Shown here: piece by piece, positions 16,923 to 26,367 of the stretch
Position numbering within the stretch: position 1 is the first letter of the stretch
Layout: the number at the start of each line of letters is the position of its first letter
The notes under the pieces: generated by a model
What the model was told of the DNA's origin: nothing
Seen by the model: the letters and a program-made list of their open reading frames with translations, nothing else
Database searches by the model: none
DNA from: Parafrankia sp041008525
GTDB lineage: Bacteria > Actinomycetota > Actinomycetes > Frankiales > Frankiaceae
NCBI RefSeq assembly: GCF_041008525.1
Contig: NZ_JBFLUG010000003.1
Coordinates: forward strand, 1 to 64,000
Length of the DNA: 64,000 bases
Reading direction: 5' to 3'
Made by a program: the position numbers and the translations under genes

Positions 16923-17213
16923 TCAACGGGGCGCCCCGAACCGATAGATGACCAGATACAGCGCCGCGACGACACCAACGATCAGACCGATCGGAAAAAA
17001 CAGGGCCTCGAAGCCCAGCAGGCGGTCAGCCCCGAGGCCCACGAGCCCCCAGAACCCCCCGCCGCCGAGGATCGTTCCGATGATGCCCCACGCTTCACCG
17101 GGCGGAGGATTCGGCGAGTGGGCCGAGCCTGATCGTAGTCTTTCCTCCCTTTTCGCATTGTCCTTTTTGCCCGAATGGCCGCGAGAGGGCCCGTTGGTGT
17201 CGCTCACCGTCAC
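16923..17213 (-). CDS. AtpZ/AtpI-like two-helix membrane protein
   Basis: About 96 residues from GTG 17213, which has an AGGA five bases upstream. A charged N-terminus (HSGKKDNAKREERLRSGSAH) precedes two transmembrane segments: WGIIGTILGGGGFWGLVGLG and LFFPIGLIVGVVAALYLVIY. This is the pattern of AtpZ/F0F1-ATPase subunit proteins often found ahead of atpB, thought to help c-ring assembly or Mg2+ supply. The larger in-frame upstream extension is Arg-rich and unlikely to be translated. Confidence 0.75.
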   Translation of the reverse strand: MTVSDTNGPSRGHSGKKDNAKREERLRSGSAHSPNPPPGEAWGIIGTILGGGGFWGLVGLGADRLLGFEALFFPIGLIVGVVAALYLVIYRFGAPR

Positions 17214-17316
17214 GTTGTTCCTAATCCTGGCCGACGGCGGTTCCCCACCCACGACCGCTCCGGTCCGCCGGCGGCTGGCTGCCGTTGCCCGCGGTGCCTG
17301 ACAGTCCCTGCGGTAC

Positions 17317-18030
17317 CTACAGCACCCGCGGCTGCTCGCCGGCCACTGCCGGCGGTCCCGCCTGCCCCTGGCGACTGGTCCGGCTCGCCTTGCCAATCTG
17401 ATCTGCCTGGCCGGGCTGACCTGCCTGACCAGGCTGACCTGCCTGACCGGTCTGGGCCCGAGTGGCCTGATCCGCCTGGCCGATCTGGCCCGACTGGCCG
17501 GGCCGCGCGGCCTGGCTCGGCCGGGTGGGCGGTGCCGCCGGGCTGCTCGGGGACGCGTTCGTGGCTCTGCGGGGCGCCCCGGGAGAGTCCCCCCGGTCGG
17601 CGAGCAGCGGCGCGACCCGCGCCGGGTCGAAGGTCGCCGGATCGTAGAACGGAACCCGCAGGCGGGCGGCGACCCAGACCTCGGCTCCCACCCAGCACAG
17701 CGTCGCGGCCATGATCGACCAGGCGAAACTCTGCAGGTCGATCGCGGTCACATCACGCAGAGCCAGCAGAACGACGCCGAGAACGCAGACCTTCGCCGCG
17801 TAGACCCCAAGAGCGGCCGGCAGCAGCATCGTGGTGGCCCCGCGGCGGGCGACCGCGACCAGCGCGAGCTTGCCAAGCGCGAAGAACGCCGCCACCAGGC
17901 CGACCGCGAGTGCCGCACCGGCCGCGCCGGCGGCGCCGCGCACCGCGCCGGCCACTGCCAGCACGACCGCCAGCAGTGCCGCCATCACACACAGGCCGGC
18001 CCGCAATGCCGGGAGCGCCGTTGCGATCAT
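17317..18030 (-). CDS. AtpI-like membrane protein with Gly-Gln repeat tail
   Basis: ATG at 18030 overlaps the stop of the upstream transferase (ATGA). Residues 1 to about 125 carry four hydrophobic helices (for example GLCVMAALLAVVLAVAGAV and ALGVYAAKVCVLGVVLLALR), the ATP synthase protein I arrangement seen before atp operons in actinobacteria. The remaining roughly 100 residues are disordered and rich in G-Q-x units (GQAGQPGQAGQPGQADQ), encoded by imperfect DNA repeats at 17400-17480. The position suggests a role in Fo assembly; the tail is lineage-specific. Confidence 0.75.
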   Translation of the reverse strand: MIATALPALRAGLCVMAALLAVVLAVAGAVRGAAGAAGAALAVGLVAAFFALGKLALVAVARRGATTMLLPAALGVYAAKVCVLGVVLLALRDVTAIDLQSFAWSIMAATLCWVGAEVWVAARLRVPFYDPATFDPARVAPLLADRGDSPGAPRRATNASPSSPAAPPTRPSQAARPGQSGQIGQADQATRAQTGQAGQPGQAGQPGQADQIGKASRTSRQGQAGPPAVAGEQPRVL

Positions 18031-19136
18031 GCCCGACGCGCCGCTCGCTGCCCGCCCAGGAGCAGCGCCACCAGCGCCAGCAACCCGATACCGACGGTGG
18101 CGGCGAGGATCGGGAGCGGCGAGTCGGAGAAGGACGCCGCCACGCCTCCGAATCCGACGAGCGCGGCCCAGAAGTACATCAGTAGAACCGCCCTGACATG
18201 GGAGTTTCCAATGGAGAGAATCCGGTGGTGGAGGTGCATCTTGTCGGCCGCGAACGGCGAGCGGCCGGCCTTCGTGCGCCGGATGACCGCGAGCCCCAGG
18301 TCGAGCACCGGAACAGCCAGCACCGCCAGTGGAATCGCCAGCGGGATCAGCGACGGTAGCTGCCTGGAGGGTCCAGCGTAACCCCCGTACGCGACCTGCC
18401 CCGTCACCGAGATCATCGAGGCGGCCGACAGCAGGCCGATGAGCATCGATCCCGAGTCGCCCATGAACAGCCTGGCCGGATTGAAGTTGTGCGGCAGGAA
18501 GCCCACGCAGACGCCGGCGGTGACCGCCGCCAGCAGGGCCGCGGGCGACGCACGGTAGAAGCCGTTGATCACCGCTATCTGGTACGCAAAATAGAAGGTC
18601 GCCCCGGCGGCGATCGCAGCCACACCGGCGGCGAGCCCGTCCAGGCCGTCGATGAAGTTCATCGCGTTGACCAGGATGAGCGTCGCGAGAATGGACAGCG
18701 GTACGGCGGTCTCCGGGCCGAAGCTGAGCGTGGTCTGACTGTCCCTGTCGATGGCGAAGGACCACTGCACGCCCAGCAGAACCATCACGCCCGCAGCGGC
18801 TACCTGACCCGCGAGCTTGGTCAGCGAATCCAGTTCCCAGCGGTCGTCCGCCGCGCCCAGAAGGCAGATCAGCGTGCCGGCGACCAGTACTGCGCGCGTC
18901 TCCGACCAGTCCTGGGAGACCACGGACAGAAATGGCAGATGGTCTGCCACTTCCAGGCCGGCGTAAAGCCCGGCGAGCATCGCCAGGCCGCCGAGCCGCG
19001 GTGTCGGCGTCGCGTGAACGTCCCGGGCGCGCGGTCGGGCGACCGCCCCGACGCGGAAAGCGATCCAGCGGGCGATCGGGGTCGTGAGGAAGGTGACCGC
19101 GGCCGCGACCGCGAAGACGAGCACGTACTCACGCAT
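18027..19136 (-). CDS. MraY/WecA-like undecaprenyl-phosphate sugar-1-phosphate transferase
   Basis: Polytopic membrane enzyme of 369 residues with about ten helices. Motifs of the polyprenyl-phosphate N-acetylhexosamine-1-phosphate transferase family are clear: GLAMLAGL, GAADDRWELDSLTKLAGQ, NAMNFIDGLDGLAAG, FMGDSGSMLIG and DKMHLHHRIL. By position between glyA and atpI it corresponds to actinobacterial WecA/Rfe, which transfers GlcNAc-1-phosphate to decaprenyl phosphate to begin arabinogalactan-type or teichoic linkers. The sugar donor is inferred. Confidence 0.88.
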   Translation of the reverse strand: MREYVLVFAVAAAVTFLTTPIARWIAFRVGAVARPRARDVHATPTPRLGGLAMLAGLYAGLEVADHLPFLSVVSQDWSETRAVLVAGTLICLLGAADDRWELDSLTKLAGQVAAAGVMVLLGVQWSFAIDRDSQTTLSFGPETAVPLSILATLILVNAMNFIDGLDGLAAGVAAIAAGATFYFAYQIAVINGFYRASPAALLAAVTAGVCVGFLPHNFNPARLFMGDSGSMLIGLLSAASMISVTGQVAYGGYAGPSRQLPSLIPLAIPLAVLAVPVLDLGLAVIRRTKAGRSPFAADKMHLHHRILSIGNSHVRAVLLMYFWAALVGFGGVAASFSDSPLPILAATVGIGLLALVALLLGGQRAARRA

Positions 19137-19226
19137 GTCAACCCATCCCGCAGTTCATCGTTCGCCTGGGCGGACCTGGACAGACCAGACCATCACCGGC
19201 ATTCCAGCCCGTCGCCAGGTGCCCGG

Positions 19227-20492
19227 CTATCTCGGGTGGGCCGGGTACGCCGGGTAGCGGTCGACCAGTGTCGACACCGCCGCCGCCACCTCCCCCACCG
19301 CGCCCGGGTCGCGGACGGCGCGGGAGATCAGCCCGGCGATCTCCTTCATCTCACCTTCGCGCATGCCCTGGGTCGTCACCGCGGGGGTGCCCACCCGAAT
19401 GCCGGAGGAGACCGCGGGCGGCTGCGGGTCGAACGGGATCGCGTTCTTGTTCAGGGTGATCCCCGCCGCGTCGCAGCGGGCCTCGGCATCGCGCCCGGTC
19501 ACGCCGAGCTCCCGCAGATCGAGCAGGGCGAGGTGGGTGTCCGTGCCACCACCGACCGGCCGCAGGCCCTCGGAGGCCAGACCGTCCGCGAGCGCCCGCG
19601 CGTTGGCGATCACCTGCCGTGCGTAGGCGGCGAACGCGGGGCTCGCGGCCTCCCGCAGCGCGACCGCCTTGGCCGCGACGGCGTGCATCAGCGGCCCGCC
19701 CTGGCTGAAGGGGAAGACCGCCTTGTCGATACGGGCGGCGAGTTCGGCTCGGCAGAGGATCATGCCGCCCCGGGGGCCGCGGAGAACCTTGTGGGTCGTG
19801 AAGGTCACGACATCGGCGTAGGGCACGGGGCTGGGCAGCGCCCCGCCGGCGACCAGGCCGATGAAGTGCGCCGCGTCCACCAGCAGCCAGGCGCCCACCT
19901 CGTCGGCGATCGCCCGGAACGCGGCGAAGTCGATCTGCCGCGGGTACGCCGTCGCGCCACAGATGATCATTTTGGGTCGGTGCTGGAGTGCGAGCCGGCG
20001 CACCTCGTCGTAGTCGATCAGCTCGGTGTCCTCCCGGACGCCGTAGCCCACCACGTCGAACCAGCGGCCGGAGAAGTTCACCCGGCTGCCGTGGGTGAGA
20101 TGCCCACCGTGCGGCAGTGACATGGCCAGGACGGTGTCGCCGGGGGTGAGCAGCGCCGCGTAGGCGGCGAAGTTCGCCTGGGCGCCCGAGTGGGGCTGCA
20201 GGTTCGCGTGGTCGGCTCCGAACAGCTCCCGGGCCCGGGCGATCCCGAGCTCCTCCGCGCGGTCCACCACCTGGCAGCCGCCGTAGTACCGGCGCCCCGG
20301 ATAGCCCTCGGCGTACTTGTTCGACAGCGTCGAGCCCAGCGCCGCCAGTACCGCCGGCGAGGTGAGGTTCTCACTCGCGATCAGCTGGAGCCCCCCGCGC
20401 AGCCGGCTCAGCTCGTCGAGCACGACCGAGGCGATCTCGGGATCGGTGGCCCGCAGCAGGTCGAAGTCCGGGCCCCAGAACGGGGTGCTCAT
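19227..20492 (-). CDS. glyA: serine hydroxymethyltransferase
   Basis: PLP enzyme interconverting serine and glycine with tetrahydrofolate, supplying one-carbon units. About 421 residues from ATG 20492, which has GGAGGTGGAG upstream. Motifs: LIASENLTSPAVLAALGS, NKYAEGYPGRRYYGG, SLPHGGHLTHGS, DAAHFIGLVAGG and the PLP-lysine segment TFTTHKVLRGPRGG. It sits between tsaC and the WecA-like gene. The product is typical; the C-terminal PAYPAHPR tail is short. Confidence 0.96.
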   Translation of the reverse strand: MSTPFWGPDFDLLRATDPEIASVVLDELSRLRGGLQLIASENLTSPAVLAALGSTLSNKYAEGYPGRRYYGGCQVVDRAEELGIARARELFGADHANLQPHSGAQANFAAYAALLTPGDTVLAMSLPHGGHLTHGSRVNFSGRWFDVVGYGVREDTELIDYDEVRRLALQHRPKMIICGATAYPRQIDFAAFRAIADEVGAWLLVDAAHFIGLVAGGALPSPVPYADVVTFTTHKVLRGPRGGMILCRAELAARIDKAVFPFSQGGPLMHAVAAKAVALREAASPAFAAYARQVIANARALADGLASEGLRPVGGGTDTHLALLDLRELGVTGRDAEARCDAAGITLNKNAIPFDPQPPAVSSGIRVGTPAVTTQGMREGEMKEIAGLISRAVRDPGAVGEVAAAVSTLVDRYPAYPAHPR

Positions 20493-20536
20493 GCTGTCTC
20501 CACCTCCCGCCGCCATGAGGCCCAGGATAGGACGTC

Positions 20537-21187
20537 TCAGCGGCGGGCAGGCTCCTGGACGAGCGGCAGCACGGAGCGCAGTGCCGCCAGCCCGACCGCG
20601 CCCTCCCGCACGACCACCGGAACGGGGCCCGTGCAGTCCAGGATCGTCGACGCGGTACCGACCGGTGTCGGGCCTCCGTCCAGGTACACCTCCGCGGCGC
20701 CACCGAGCTGCATCATCGCGTCCTGCGCGTCCGTCGCCGCCGGGCGCCCGCTGATGTTCGCACTGGACACGGCCATCGGACCGGTCCGGGCGAGCAGCTC
20801 CAGCGCGACCGGGTGCAGCGGCATGCGGACCGCGACCGTGCCGCGGGCGTCACCCAGATCCCACCGCAGGGACGGCGCGTGGTTGATGACCAGGGTCAGA
20901 CCGCCCGGCCAGAAGGCACGCATGAGGTCACGGATCTGCCCCGTGACCTGCTCGGCGAGCCCGTCCAGCGTCCGCCAGGAGCCGACGAGCACCGGCACGG
21001 GCATGTCCCGGCCACGGCCCTTGGCCGCGAGCAGCCCGGCCACCGCGTCGCGGTCGAAGGCGTCCGCACCCAGGCCGTACAGGGTGTCGGTCGGCAGCAC
21101 CACGAGCCTGCCCCGGCGGACGGCGTCGGCGGCCGCATCCAGCCCGGCGGCGCGCTGCCCCTCGTCGGAGCAGTCGAAAACCAGCAT
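20537..21187 (-). CDS. tsaC: L-threonylcarbamoyladenylate synthase (Sua5/YrdC family)
   Basis: Makes threonylcarbamoyl-AMP from threonine, bicarbonate and ATP for t6A37 modification of ANN-decoding tRNAs. About 216 residues. YrdC fold motifs are present: VVLPTDTLYGLGADA, KGRGRDMPVPVLV, PGGLTLVI, VAVRMPLHP and MAVSSANISG. The ATG at 21187 overlaps the prmC stop (ATGA). Threonine, its substrate, is made by the hom-thrC-thrB genes of the same strand block. Confidence 0.94.
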   Translation of the reverse strand: MLVFDCSDEGQRAAGLDAAADAVRRGRLVVLPTDTLYGLGADAFDRDAVAGLLAAKGRGRDMPVPVLVGSWRTLDGLAEQVTGQIRDLMRAFWPGGLTLVINHAPSLRWDLGDARGTVAVRMPLHPVALELLARTGPMAVSSANISGRPAATDAQDAMMQLGGAAEVYLDGGPTPVGTASTILDCTGPVPVVVREGAVGLAALRSVLPLVQEPARR

Positions 21188-22278
21188 CAGACGTCCTCTC
21201 CGGCGCTGCCCGGCCGGCCCCGGCCCGGCGGATCCCACCGGGCGGTGACGAACCGGTCCCGCCCAGCGAGATCGGGATGATCGACGATGTCGGACCACGA
21301 ACCGGACCACGGGCCGCCGCTCGCGAGCAGCGCGGGAACCGCCTGCCCGTGCTCGTCGGCGTGCTCCATGACGAGCAGGCCGCCGGGACGCAGCAGCCCG
21401 GCCGCGGCCGTCACCACGGCCCGCGGGCCGTCCAGGCCGTCCGGCCCGCCCCACAGCGCGGCGGGCGGGTCGTGCCGGCCGACCTCGGGCTCGACACGGG
21501 ACCGCTCATGGTCAGGAAGATACGGGGGATTACTGACCACCAGGTCGACCCGCCCGGCCAGCTCCGCGAGCACCGCGAGAACCCCGTTCACCGGCTCCAC
21601 CGCCGATCGAGTCGAGGCTGCGGAGGCAGGCGGAAGACCGGCACCGACGACACCCACGTCCGCCTGGTGCACCCGCACGGGCAGGCCGGTGCGCCCGACG
21701 TTGCGGCGCAGCCAGTCGAGCGCGGCCGGCTCCAGCTCGACCGCATGGACCTCGGCGCCGCGGACCTCGTCCGCCAGCGACAGCGCGATGGCTCCGGACC
21801 CGGCGCACAGGTCGACGCAGATCGGACGTACCGCGCCGGAGGCCCGCAGCAGGCGGATGGCCTCCTCCACGACCCACTCGGTCTCCGGGCGCGGGATGAA
21901 GACCCCCGGCCCGACGGCGATGTCCAGCCGCCGGAAACCGGCGAGACCGGTCAGGTGCTGCAGCGGGACCCGGTCCGCGCGCCGTTCGACCAGGTGGCGC
22001 AGCTCCTGGGCCGCCGACGTGCTGATGACCTCGACCAGCGCCAGCCGCCCGCGGGAGACGTCGAGGACGTGCGCGGCGAGCTGCTCGGCATCTCCCCGCG
22101 GGCTGGCGACGCCGGCGGCGGCCAGCCGCGCCGCCGCGGCGGCGAGCTCGCCGGCCAGGGGCACCTGGTCCTCCGGCGTCACCGCGGCCGGCGGAGTCCT
22201 CACCGGCGCGATGGTCTCCGGAGGGGCGGTCTCCGGAAGGACGGTCCCCGAAGGGATGGTCTCCGGCCGGGTGGTCAC
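21187..22278 (-). CDS. prmC: release factor glutamine N5-methyltransferase
   Basis: Methylates the GGQ glutamine of release factors; its substrate RF1 is encoded immediately upstream with a GTGA overlap. Signature NPPY occurs in DLVVSNPPYLPDHER, the SAM-binding ICVDLCAGSGAIALSL is intact, and FIPRPETEWVVE precedes it. At 363 residues it is longer than typical (about 280-300) because of a disordered N-terminus with repeated T-P-P-E-T-I/V units and an insertion (GAGLPPASAASTRSAVEPVN) before NPPY. Confidence 0.94.
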   Translation of the reverse strand: MTTRPETIPSGTVLPETAPPETIAPVRTPPAAVTPEDQVPLAGELAAAAARLAAAGVASPRGDAEQLAAHVLDVSRGRLALVEVISTSAAQELRHLVERRADRVPLQHLTGLAGFRRLDIAVGPGVFIPRPETEWVVEEAIRLLRASGAVRPICVDLCAGSGAIALSLADEVRGAEVHAVELEPAALDWLRRNVGRTGLPVRVHQADVGVVGAGLPPASAASTRSAVEPVNGVLAVLAELAGRVDLVVSNPPYLPDHERSRVEPEVGRHDPPAALWGGPDGLDGPRAVVTAAAGLLRPGGLLVMEHADEHGQAVPALLASGGPWSGSWSDIVDHPDLAGRDRFVTARWDPPGRGRPGSAGEDV

Positions 22279-23345
22279 GGAGACCCTGCCATCCGGGTGG
22301 CCTGGTCGGCCTCGGTCAGCGCGTCGATCAGGGAGTCGAGGTCGCCGTCGAGCACCTGCTCGAGGTTGTGGGCCTTGTAGTTGATCCGGTGGTCACTGAT
22401 CCGGTTCTCGGGGAAGTTGTACGTCCTGATCTTCTCCGAGCGGTCGACCGTGCGGACCTGACTGGCCCGGGCCGCCGCCGCCTCGGAGTCGGCCTTCTCC
22501 CGGGCCGCGGCGAGCAGCCGGGCGCGCAGGATGCGCATCGCCGACTCCTTGTTCTGGAGCTGGCTCTTCTCGTTCTGGCAGGACACGACCACGCCGGTCG
22601 GCAGGTGGGTGATGCGCACCGCCGAGTCGGTCGTGTTGACGCTCTGCCCACCGGGCCCGGAGGACCGGAACACGTCGATCCGCAGGTCGTTGGGGTCGAC
22701 CTCGACATCCACATCGGCCGCTTCGGGCAGCACGAGCACGCCCGCCGCCGAGGTGTGGATGCGCCCCGCGGACTCGGTCACCGGCACGCGCTGCACCCGG
22801 TGCACGCCGCCCTCGAAACGCAGTCGCCCGAACACCCCGTGGCCGGGCGCGGCGGAGCCGCGGGCCTTCACCGCGACGCTCACGTCCCGGTAGCCGCCGA
22901 GGTCGCTCGGGTTCGCGTCCAGCACCTGGGTGCGCCAGCCACGCCGCTCCGCATAGCGCAGGTACATGCGCAGCAGATCGCCCGCGAACAACGCGGACTC
23001 CTCGCCGCCGGCGCCGGCCTTCACCTCGAGAATGGCGTCACGGCTGTCGTCGGGGTCGACCGGCACCAGGTAGGCCCGCAGCCGGCCGTTGAGCTCGACC
23101 AGGCTTTCCTCCAGCGCCACGACCTCGTCGCGGAACGAGACGTCCTGCTCGGCGAGTTCCCGGGCGGCCTCCAGGTCGCCCTCGACGCTCTCCAGCTGCC
23201 GGGCGAGGTCGACCGGTGTCGCGAGCTCTGCGTACCGGCGGGTCAGCTCCCGCGCCACCGACGGGTCGTTGTGCAGGTCCGGGTCCGCCAGCCGCTTCTC
23301 GATGTCGGCGTGCTCGGCGATCATGCTCGCGAGCGGGGAGGTCAT
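22275..23345 (-). CDS. prfA: peptide chain release factor 1
   Basis: Recognises UAA and UAG and triggers peptide release. 356 residues from ATG 23345. The codon-recognition tripeptide is Pro188-Val189-Thr190 (PxT class, hence RF1 rather than RF2) and the catalytic loop is GPGGQSVNTTDSA with GGQ at 232-234. The partner methyltransferase prmC is translationally coupled downstream. Confidence 0.97.
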   Translation of the reverse strand: MTSPLASMIAEHADIEKRLADPDLHNDPSVARELTRRYAELATPVDLARQLESVEGDLEAARELAEQDVSFRDEVVALEESLVELNGRLRAYLVPVDPDDSRDAILEVKAGAGGEESALFAGDLLRMYLRYAERRGWRTQVLDANPSDLGGYRDVSVAVKARGSAAPGHGVFGRLRFEGGVHRVQRVPVTESAGRIHTSAAGVLVLPEAADVDVEVDPNDLRIDVFRSSGPGGQSVNTTDSAVRITHLPTGVVVSCQNEKSQLQNKESAMRILRARLLAAAREKADSEAAAARASQVRTVDRSEKIRTYNFPENRISDHRINYKAHNLEQVLDGDLDSLIDALTEADQATRMAGSP

Positions 23346-23506
23346 CACAGTTCCTTCAGTCGTCAGGACCGGCGTCGCGGGCCCCGCGGCCGCGAAGGCT
23401 GTGGCGACGTTACCGCCAGTTCGCGAGCGGCGGCGCGCGGCGCCGGCCGGCACGCGGGAACACGGGACGCGGGAACACCCCGGGTACGCGAACGGCAGGA
23501 CGCGAA

Positions 23507-23541
23507 CGGCGCCCGCCCGGGGAGACCCGGTGCGGGCGCCG
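23507..23541 (-). terminator. stem-loop after rpmE
   Basis: CGGCGCCCGC (23507-23516) pairs with GCGGGCGCCG (23532-23541), with an inner CCGGG/CCCGG pair. It begins nine bases after the rpmE stop on the minus strand. It has no T run, so it may attenuate rather than fully stop read-through into prfA. Confidence 0.6.
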
Positions 23542-23549
23542 CTGGATAC

Positions 23550-23786
23550 CTACTTCGCGCCGCCGGCCGCGTCGCCGGGGCGGCGCCGGCCGAACCGCCG
23601 CTCGAACTTCTCCACACGCCCGCCGACGTCCATGATCTTCTGCTTGCCCGTGTAGAACGGGTGGCACTGCGAGCACACCTCGGCGCTGATGGCACCGTCG
23701 TCCTTGGTCGAATGCGTGGTGAACGTGCTCCCGCAGGTGCAGGTCACCACGGTCTCGTTGTACGTGGGGTGGATGTCAGCCCTCAT
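23550..23786 (-). CDS. rpmE: 50S ribosomal protein L31
   Basis: 78 residues starting MRADIHPTYNETVVTCTCGS. The zinc-binding type: C-T-C near residue 16 and C-S-Q-C-H near 38, so this is the C+ paralogue. The usual gene neighbour between rho and prfA in actinobacteria. The Arg-rich C-terminus (FERRFGRRRPGDAAGGAK) is a little longer than the E. coli form. Confidence 0.97.
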   Translation of the reverse strand: MRADIHPTYNETVVTCTCGSTFTTHSTKDDGAISAEVCSQCHPFYTGKQKIMDVGGRVEKFERRFGRRRPGDAAGGAK

Positions 23787-23911
23787 GGTCCCTCTTCCGA
23801 TGTGGCCGCCGGGTCGCTGCCGCGGGCGCGGACAGCGTGAACCGGAGCCGATGGTTTGCCAGTGTGCCAGACCCGTCCGACCGGGCCTGGCCCGCCACCA
23901 GGTACAACACC

Positions 23912-23945
23912 GCCGGCGGGACCCGGTGTTCCGGGTCCCGCCGGC
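23912..23945 (-). terminator. 15-bp perfect stem-loop between rho and rpmE
   Basis: GCCGGCGGGACCCGG, loop TGTT, CCGGGTCCCGCCGGC. A second hairpin, GGGCCCGG-AACGTG-CCGGGCCC (23967-23988), lies between it and the rho stop. No T tract follows. This pair of stable hairpins probably limits read-through from rho into rpmE. Confidence 0.75.
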
Positions 23946-23997
23946 CGTGATGCCCACGGTGCGCCAGGGCCCGGAACGTGCCGGGCCCGCGGTGCGG

Positions 23998-26367
23998 TCA
24001 GTCCTGCGGCGGCGCGGTCTTGGCGATCTGCATCAGGAACTCGTAGTTCGTCCGGCTCTGCTTCAGCCGGTCGAGCAGCAGGTCGAGTGCCTGCTGCGGC
24101 TCCCGGGTGTGCAGGACGCGCCGGAGCTTGTGCATGATCACAAGCTCTTCGGGCGCCAGCAGGATGTCCTCCTTGCGGGTTCCGGAGGCGTCGACGTCCA
24201 CCGCCGGGAAGGTCCGCTTGTCGGCGATCTTGCGGTCCAGCTTGAGCTCGGCGTTACCGGTGCCCTTGAACTCCTCGAAGATGACCGTGTCCATGGTGGA
24301 CCCGGTCTCGACCAGCGCGGTCGCGATGATCGTCAGGGAGCCGCCGTTCTCGATGTTGCGCGCCGCGCCGAGGAACCGCTTCGGCGGGTAGAGCGCCGTC
24401 GAGTCGACACCACCGGACAGGATGCGCCCGGACGCCGGCGCCGCCAGGTTGTAGGCCCGGCCGAGCCGCGTGATCGAGTCCAGCAGGACCACGACGTCAT
24501 GACCCAGCTCGACGAGCCGCTTGGCCCGCTCGATCGACAGCTCGGCGACGTTGGTGTGGTCGGCCGGCGGCCGGTCGAAGGTCGAGGCGATGACCTCGCC
24601 CTTCACCGACCGCTGCATGTCGGTCACCTCCTCGGGGCGCTCGTCCACGAGCACGACCATGAGGTGGCATTCCGGGTTGTTCGTGGTGATCGCGTTGGCG
24701 ATCGCCTGCAGCACCATCGTCTTGCCGGCCTTCGGCGGGCTCACGATCAGTGCGCGCTGGCCCTTGCCGATCGGCATCACCAGGTCGATGACCCGGGTGG
24801 TCATCATGTGCGGCTCGGTCTCGAGGCGCAGCCGCTCCTGCGGGTACAGCGGGGTGAGCTTGTGGAACTCGGGCCGGCCGCGCGCCTCGTCCGGCTCCAT
24901 CCCGTTGATGGTGTCCAGCCGGACCAGCGCGTTGTACTTGTCCCGGCGCTGCTCGCCCTCCTGCGGCGCGCGCACCACGCCGGTGATGGCGTCACCGCGG
25001 CGCAGGCCGTTGCGCCGCACCTGGGCAAGGCTGACGTACACGTCCGTGGGACCGGTCAGGTACCCGCTGGTCCGGATGAACGCGTAGTTGTCGAGGACGT
25101 CGAGGATGCCGGCGACCGGCACGAGGACGTCGTCCTCCCGCACCGTCGGCTCCGTTTCGGTCGTACCGCCCTGGCCGCCGCGCCCGCGGTTGCGACCGCG
25201 CTCCCGGAAACGACCCCGGCGGCGCCCGCCGAACTCGTCGTCGCCCTGACCCGCGTCGCCCTGCGGCGTGCGGTCGGCCGGCCGGTCACCCGGCTGGGCC
25301 CGGTCACCGGACCTCGACCTGTCGGCGCCGCCGCGGTCACGCTCGCGGTCAGCGGGCGCAGTGCGCCCCCCGCGGTCGCTGCCGGCTCGGTCCGCGCGAT
25401 CCCCGGAACGGTCGGACCGCTCGGACCGGTCAGACCGCTCGGGACGCTCGGCGCGCTCCGACCGCTCGCCGGACCGCTCCCGGTCACCGGACCGCTCCCG
25501 GTCGGCTGACCGCTCGGACCGCTCGGACCGCTCGCCGGACCGGTCAGGCCGCTCGCCGGACCGGTCCCGGTCACCGGAGCGGTCACGGTCACCCGTGCGC
25601 TCGCGGTCGCCGGAGCGGTCACGACCGCGGGCCGTGGTCTCGGATCCGCTGGCCCCGACCCGGGCCGGGGCGCTCACCGCGGCGACCGGCGCCGCGGCGC
25701 CTTCGGTGGCCGGCTGGGGACGCGGGGCGTCCTCGGCGGGCTCGGTGGCACCCTGCGGCGCGGCGGCGGGAAGGGTCTGCTGCTCTCCCGCAGGACTCGT
25801 CACCCCACGGGAGGAGCCACGCCGCCCGCGCACCCGGGTCGTCGTGGGCGCCGACTCGGTGGAGACAGCCGGACCGGCGGCGCCGGCCTGGACCGGCTCC
25901 GCCGCGCCGCTTCCCTGCACGGGCGCAGACGCCGGGGCGGTGCCCGGGCTCTCCTGCACCGGCTGCGCGGCGGGCGCGGGCGCCGACGAATCGGCCTGCC
26001 CCGACGGCTCGGCGGAACGCTGCTCCGGCCGGGCTGCCACCTCCCCGTTCTGGACGTTCTGGATGGCCGCGATCAGCTGGCCCTTGCGGAGCCGGCCGAC
26101 CCCGGGAATGCCCATCTGCGAGGCCATCGCCTGCAGCTCGGGCAGGAGCATGGCGGACAGGCCGGTGCCGGACCGCCGACGCCGAGGCGCGGACGCATCG
26201 GCGGAAGCACCGGCCGGCCCAGAGAGGACGGCATGGTTGCCGTTCGCCCCGGCCGCACCGGAGGTGTCTACGGACGTCAGGCCGGCCGCAGCGGAACTGT
26301 CGACGGGCGAGGCAGGCGCCGCAGACTCACGTGCGCTGTCGGGCAGCACGTCGGTGGTGTCGCTCAA
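23998..26367 (-). CDS. rho: transcription termination factor Rho
   Basis: Hexameric RNA-dependent ATPase ending untranslated transcription. About 789 residues from TTG 26367, which has GGAAGG six bases upstream; E. coli Rho is 419. Order: N-terminal Ala-rich region, Rho-N-like helices (LPELQAMASQMGIPGVGRLR), a long insertion of roughly residues 180-400, the RNA-binding cold-shock domain, then the motor with P-loop SPPKAGKTMVL, Walker B DVVVLLDSITRL and the Q/R loops. The insertion ends in an Arg/Asp/Ser-rich tract of DRSGDRERSGE-type repeats, as in other high-GC actinobacteria where it increases RNA binding. The start site lies in a hairpin. Confidence 0.97.
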   Translation of the reverse strand: MSDTTDVLPDSARESAAPASPVDSSAAAGLTSVDTSGAAGANGNHAVLSGPAGASADASAPRRRRSGTGLSAMLLPELQAMASQMGIPGVGRLRKGQLIAAIQNVQNGEVAARPEQRSAEPSGQADSSAPAPAAQPVQESPGTAPASAPVQGSGAAEPVQAGAAGPAVSTESAPTTTRVRGRRGSSRGVTSPAGEQQTLPAAAPQGATEPAEDAPRPQPATEGAAAPVAAVSAPARVGASGSETTARGRDRSGDRERTGDRDRSGDRDRSGERPDRSGERSERSERSADRERSGDRERSGERSERAERPERSDRSERSDRSGDRADRAGSDRGGRTAPADRERDRGGADRSRSGDRAQPGDRPADRTPQGDAGQGDDEFGGRRRGRFRERGRNRGRGGQGGTTETEPTVREDDVLVPVAGILDVLDNYAFIRTSGYLTGPTDVYVSLAQVRRNGLRRGDAITGVVRAPQEGEQRRDKYNALVRLDTINGMEPDEARGRPEFHKLTPLYPQERLRLETEPHMMTTRVIDLVMPIGKGQRALIVSPPKAGKTMVLQAIANAITTNNPECHLMVVLVDERPEEVTDMQRSVKGEVIASTFDRPPADHTNVAELSIERAKRLVELGHDVVVLLDSITRLGRAYNLAAPASGRILSGGVDSTALYPPKRFLGAARNIENGGSLTIIATALVETGSTMDTVIFEEFKGTGNAELKLDRKIADKRTFPAVDVDASGTRKEDILLAPEELVIMHKLRRVLHTREPQQALDLLLDRLKQSRTNYEFLMQIAKTAPPQD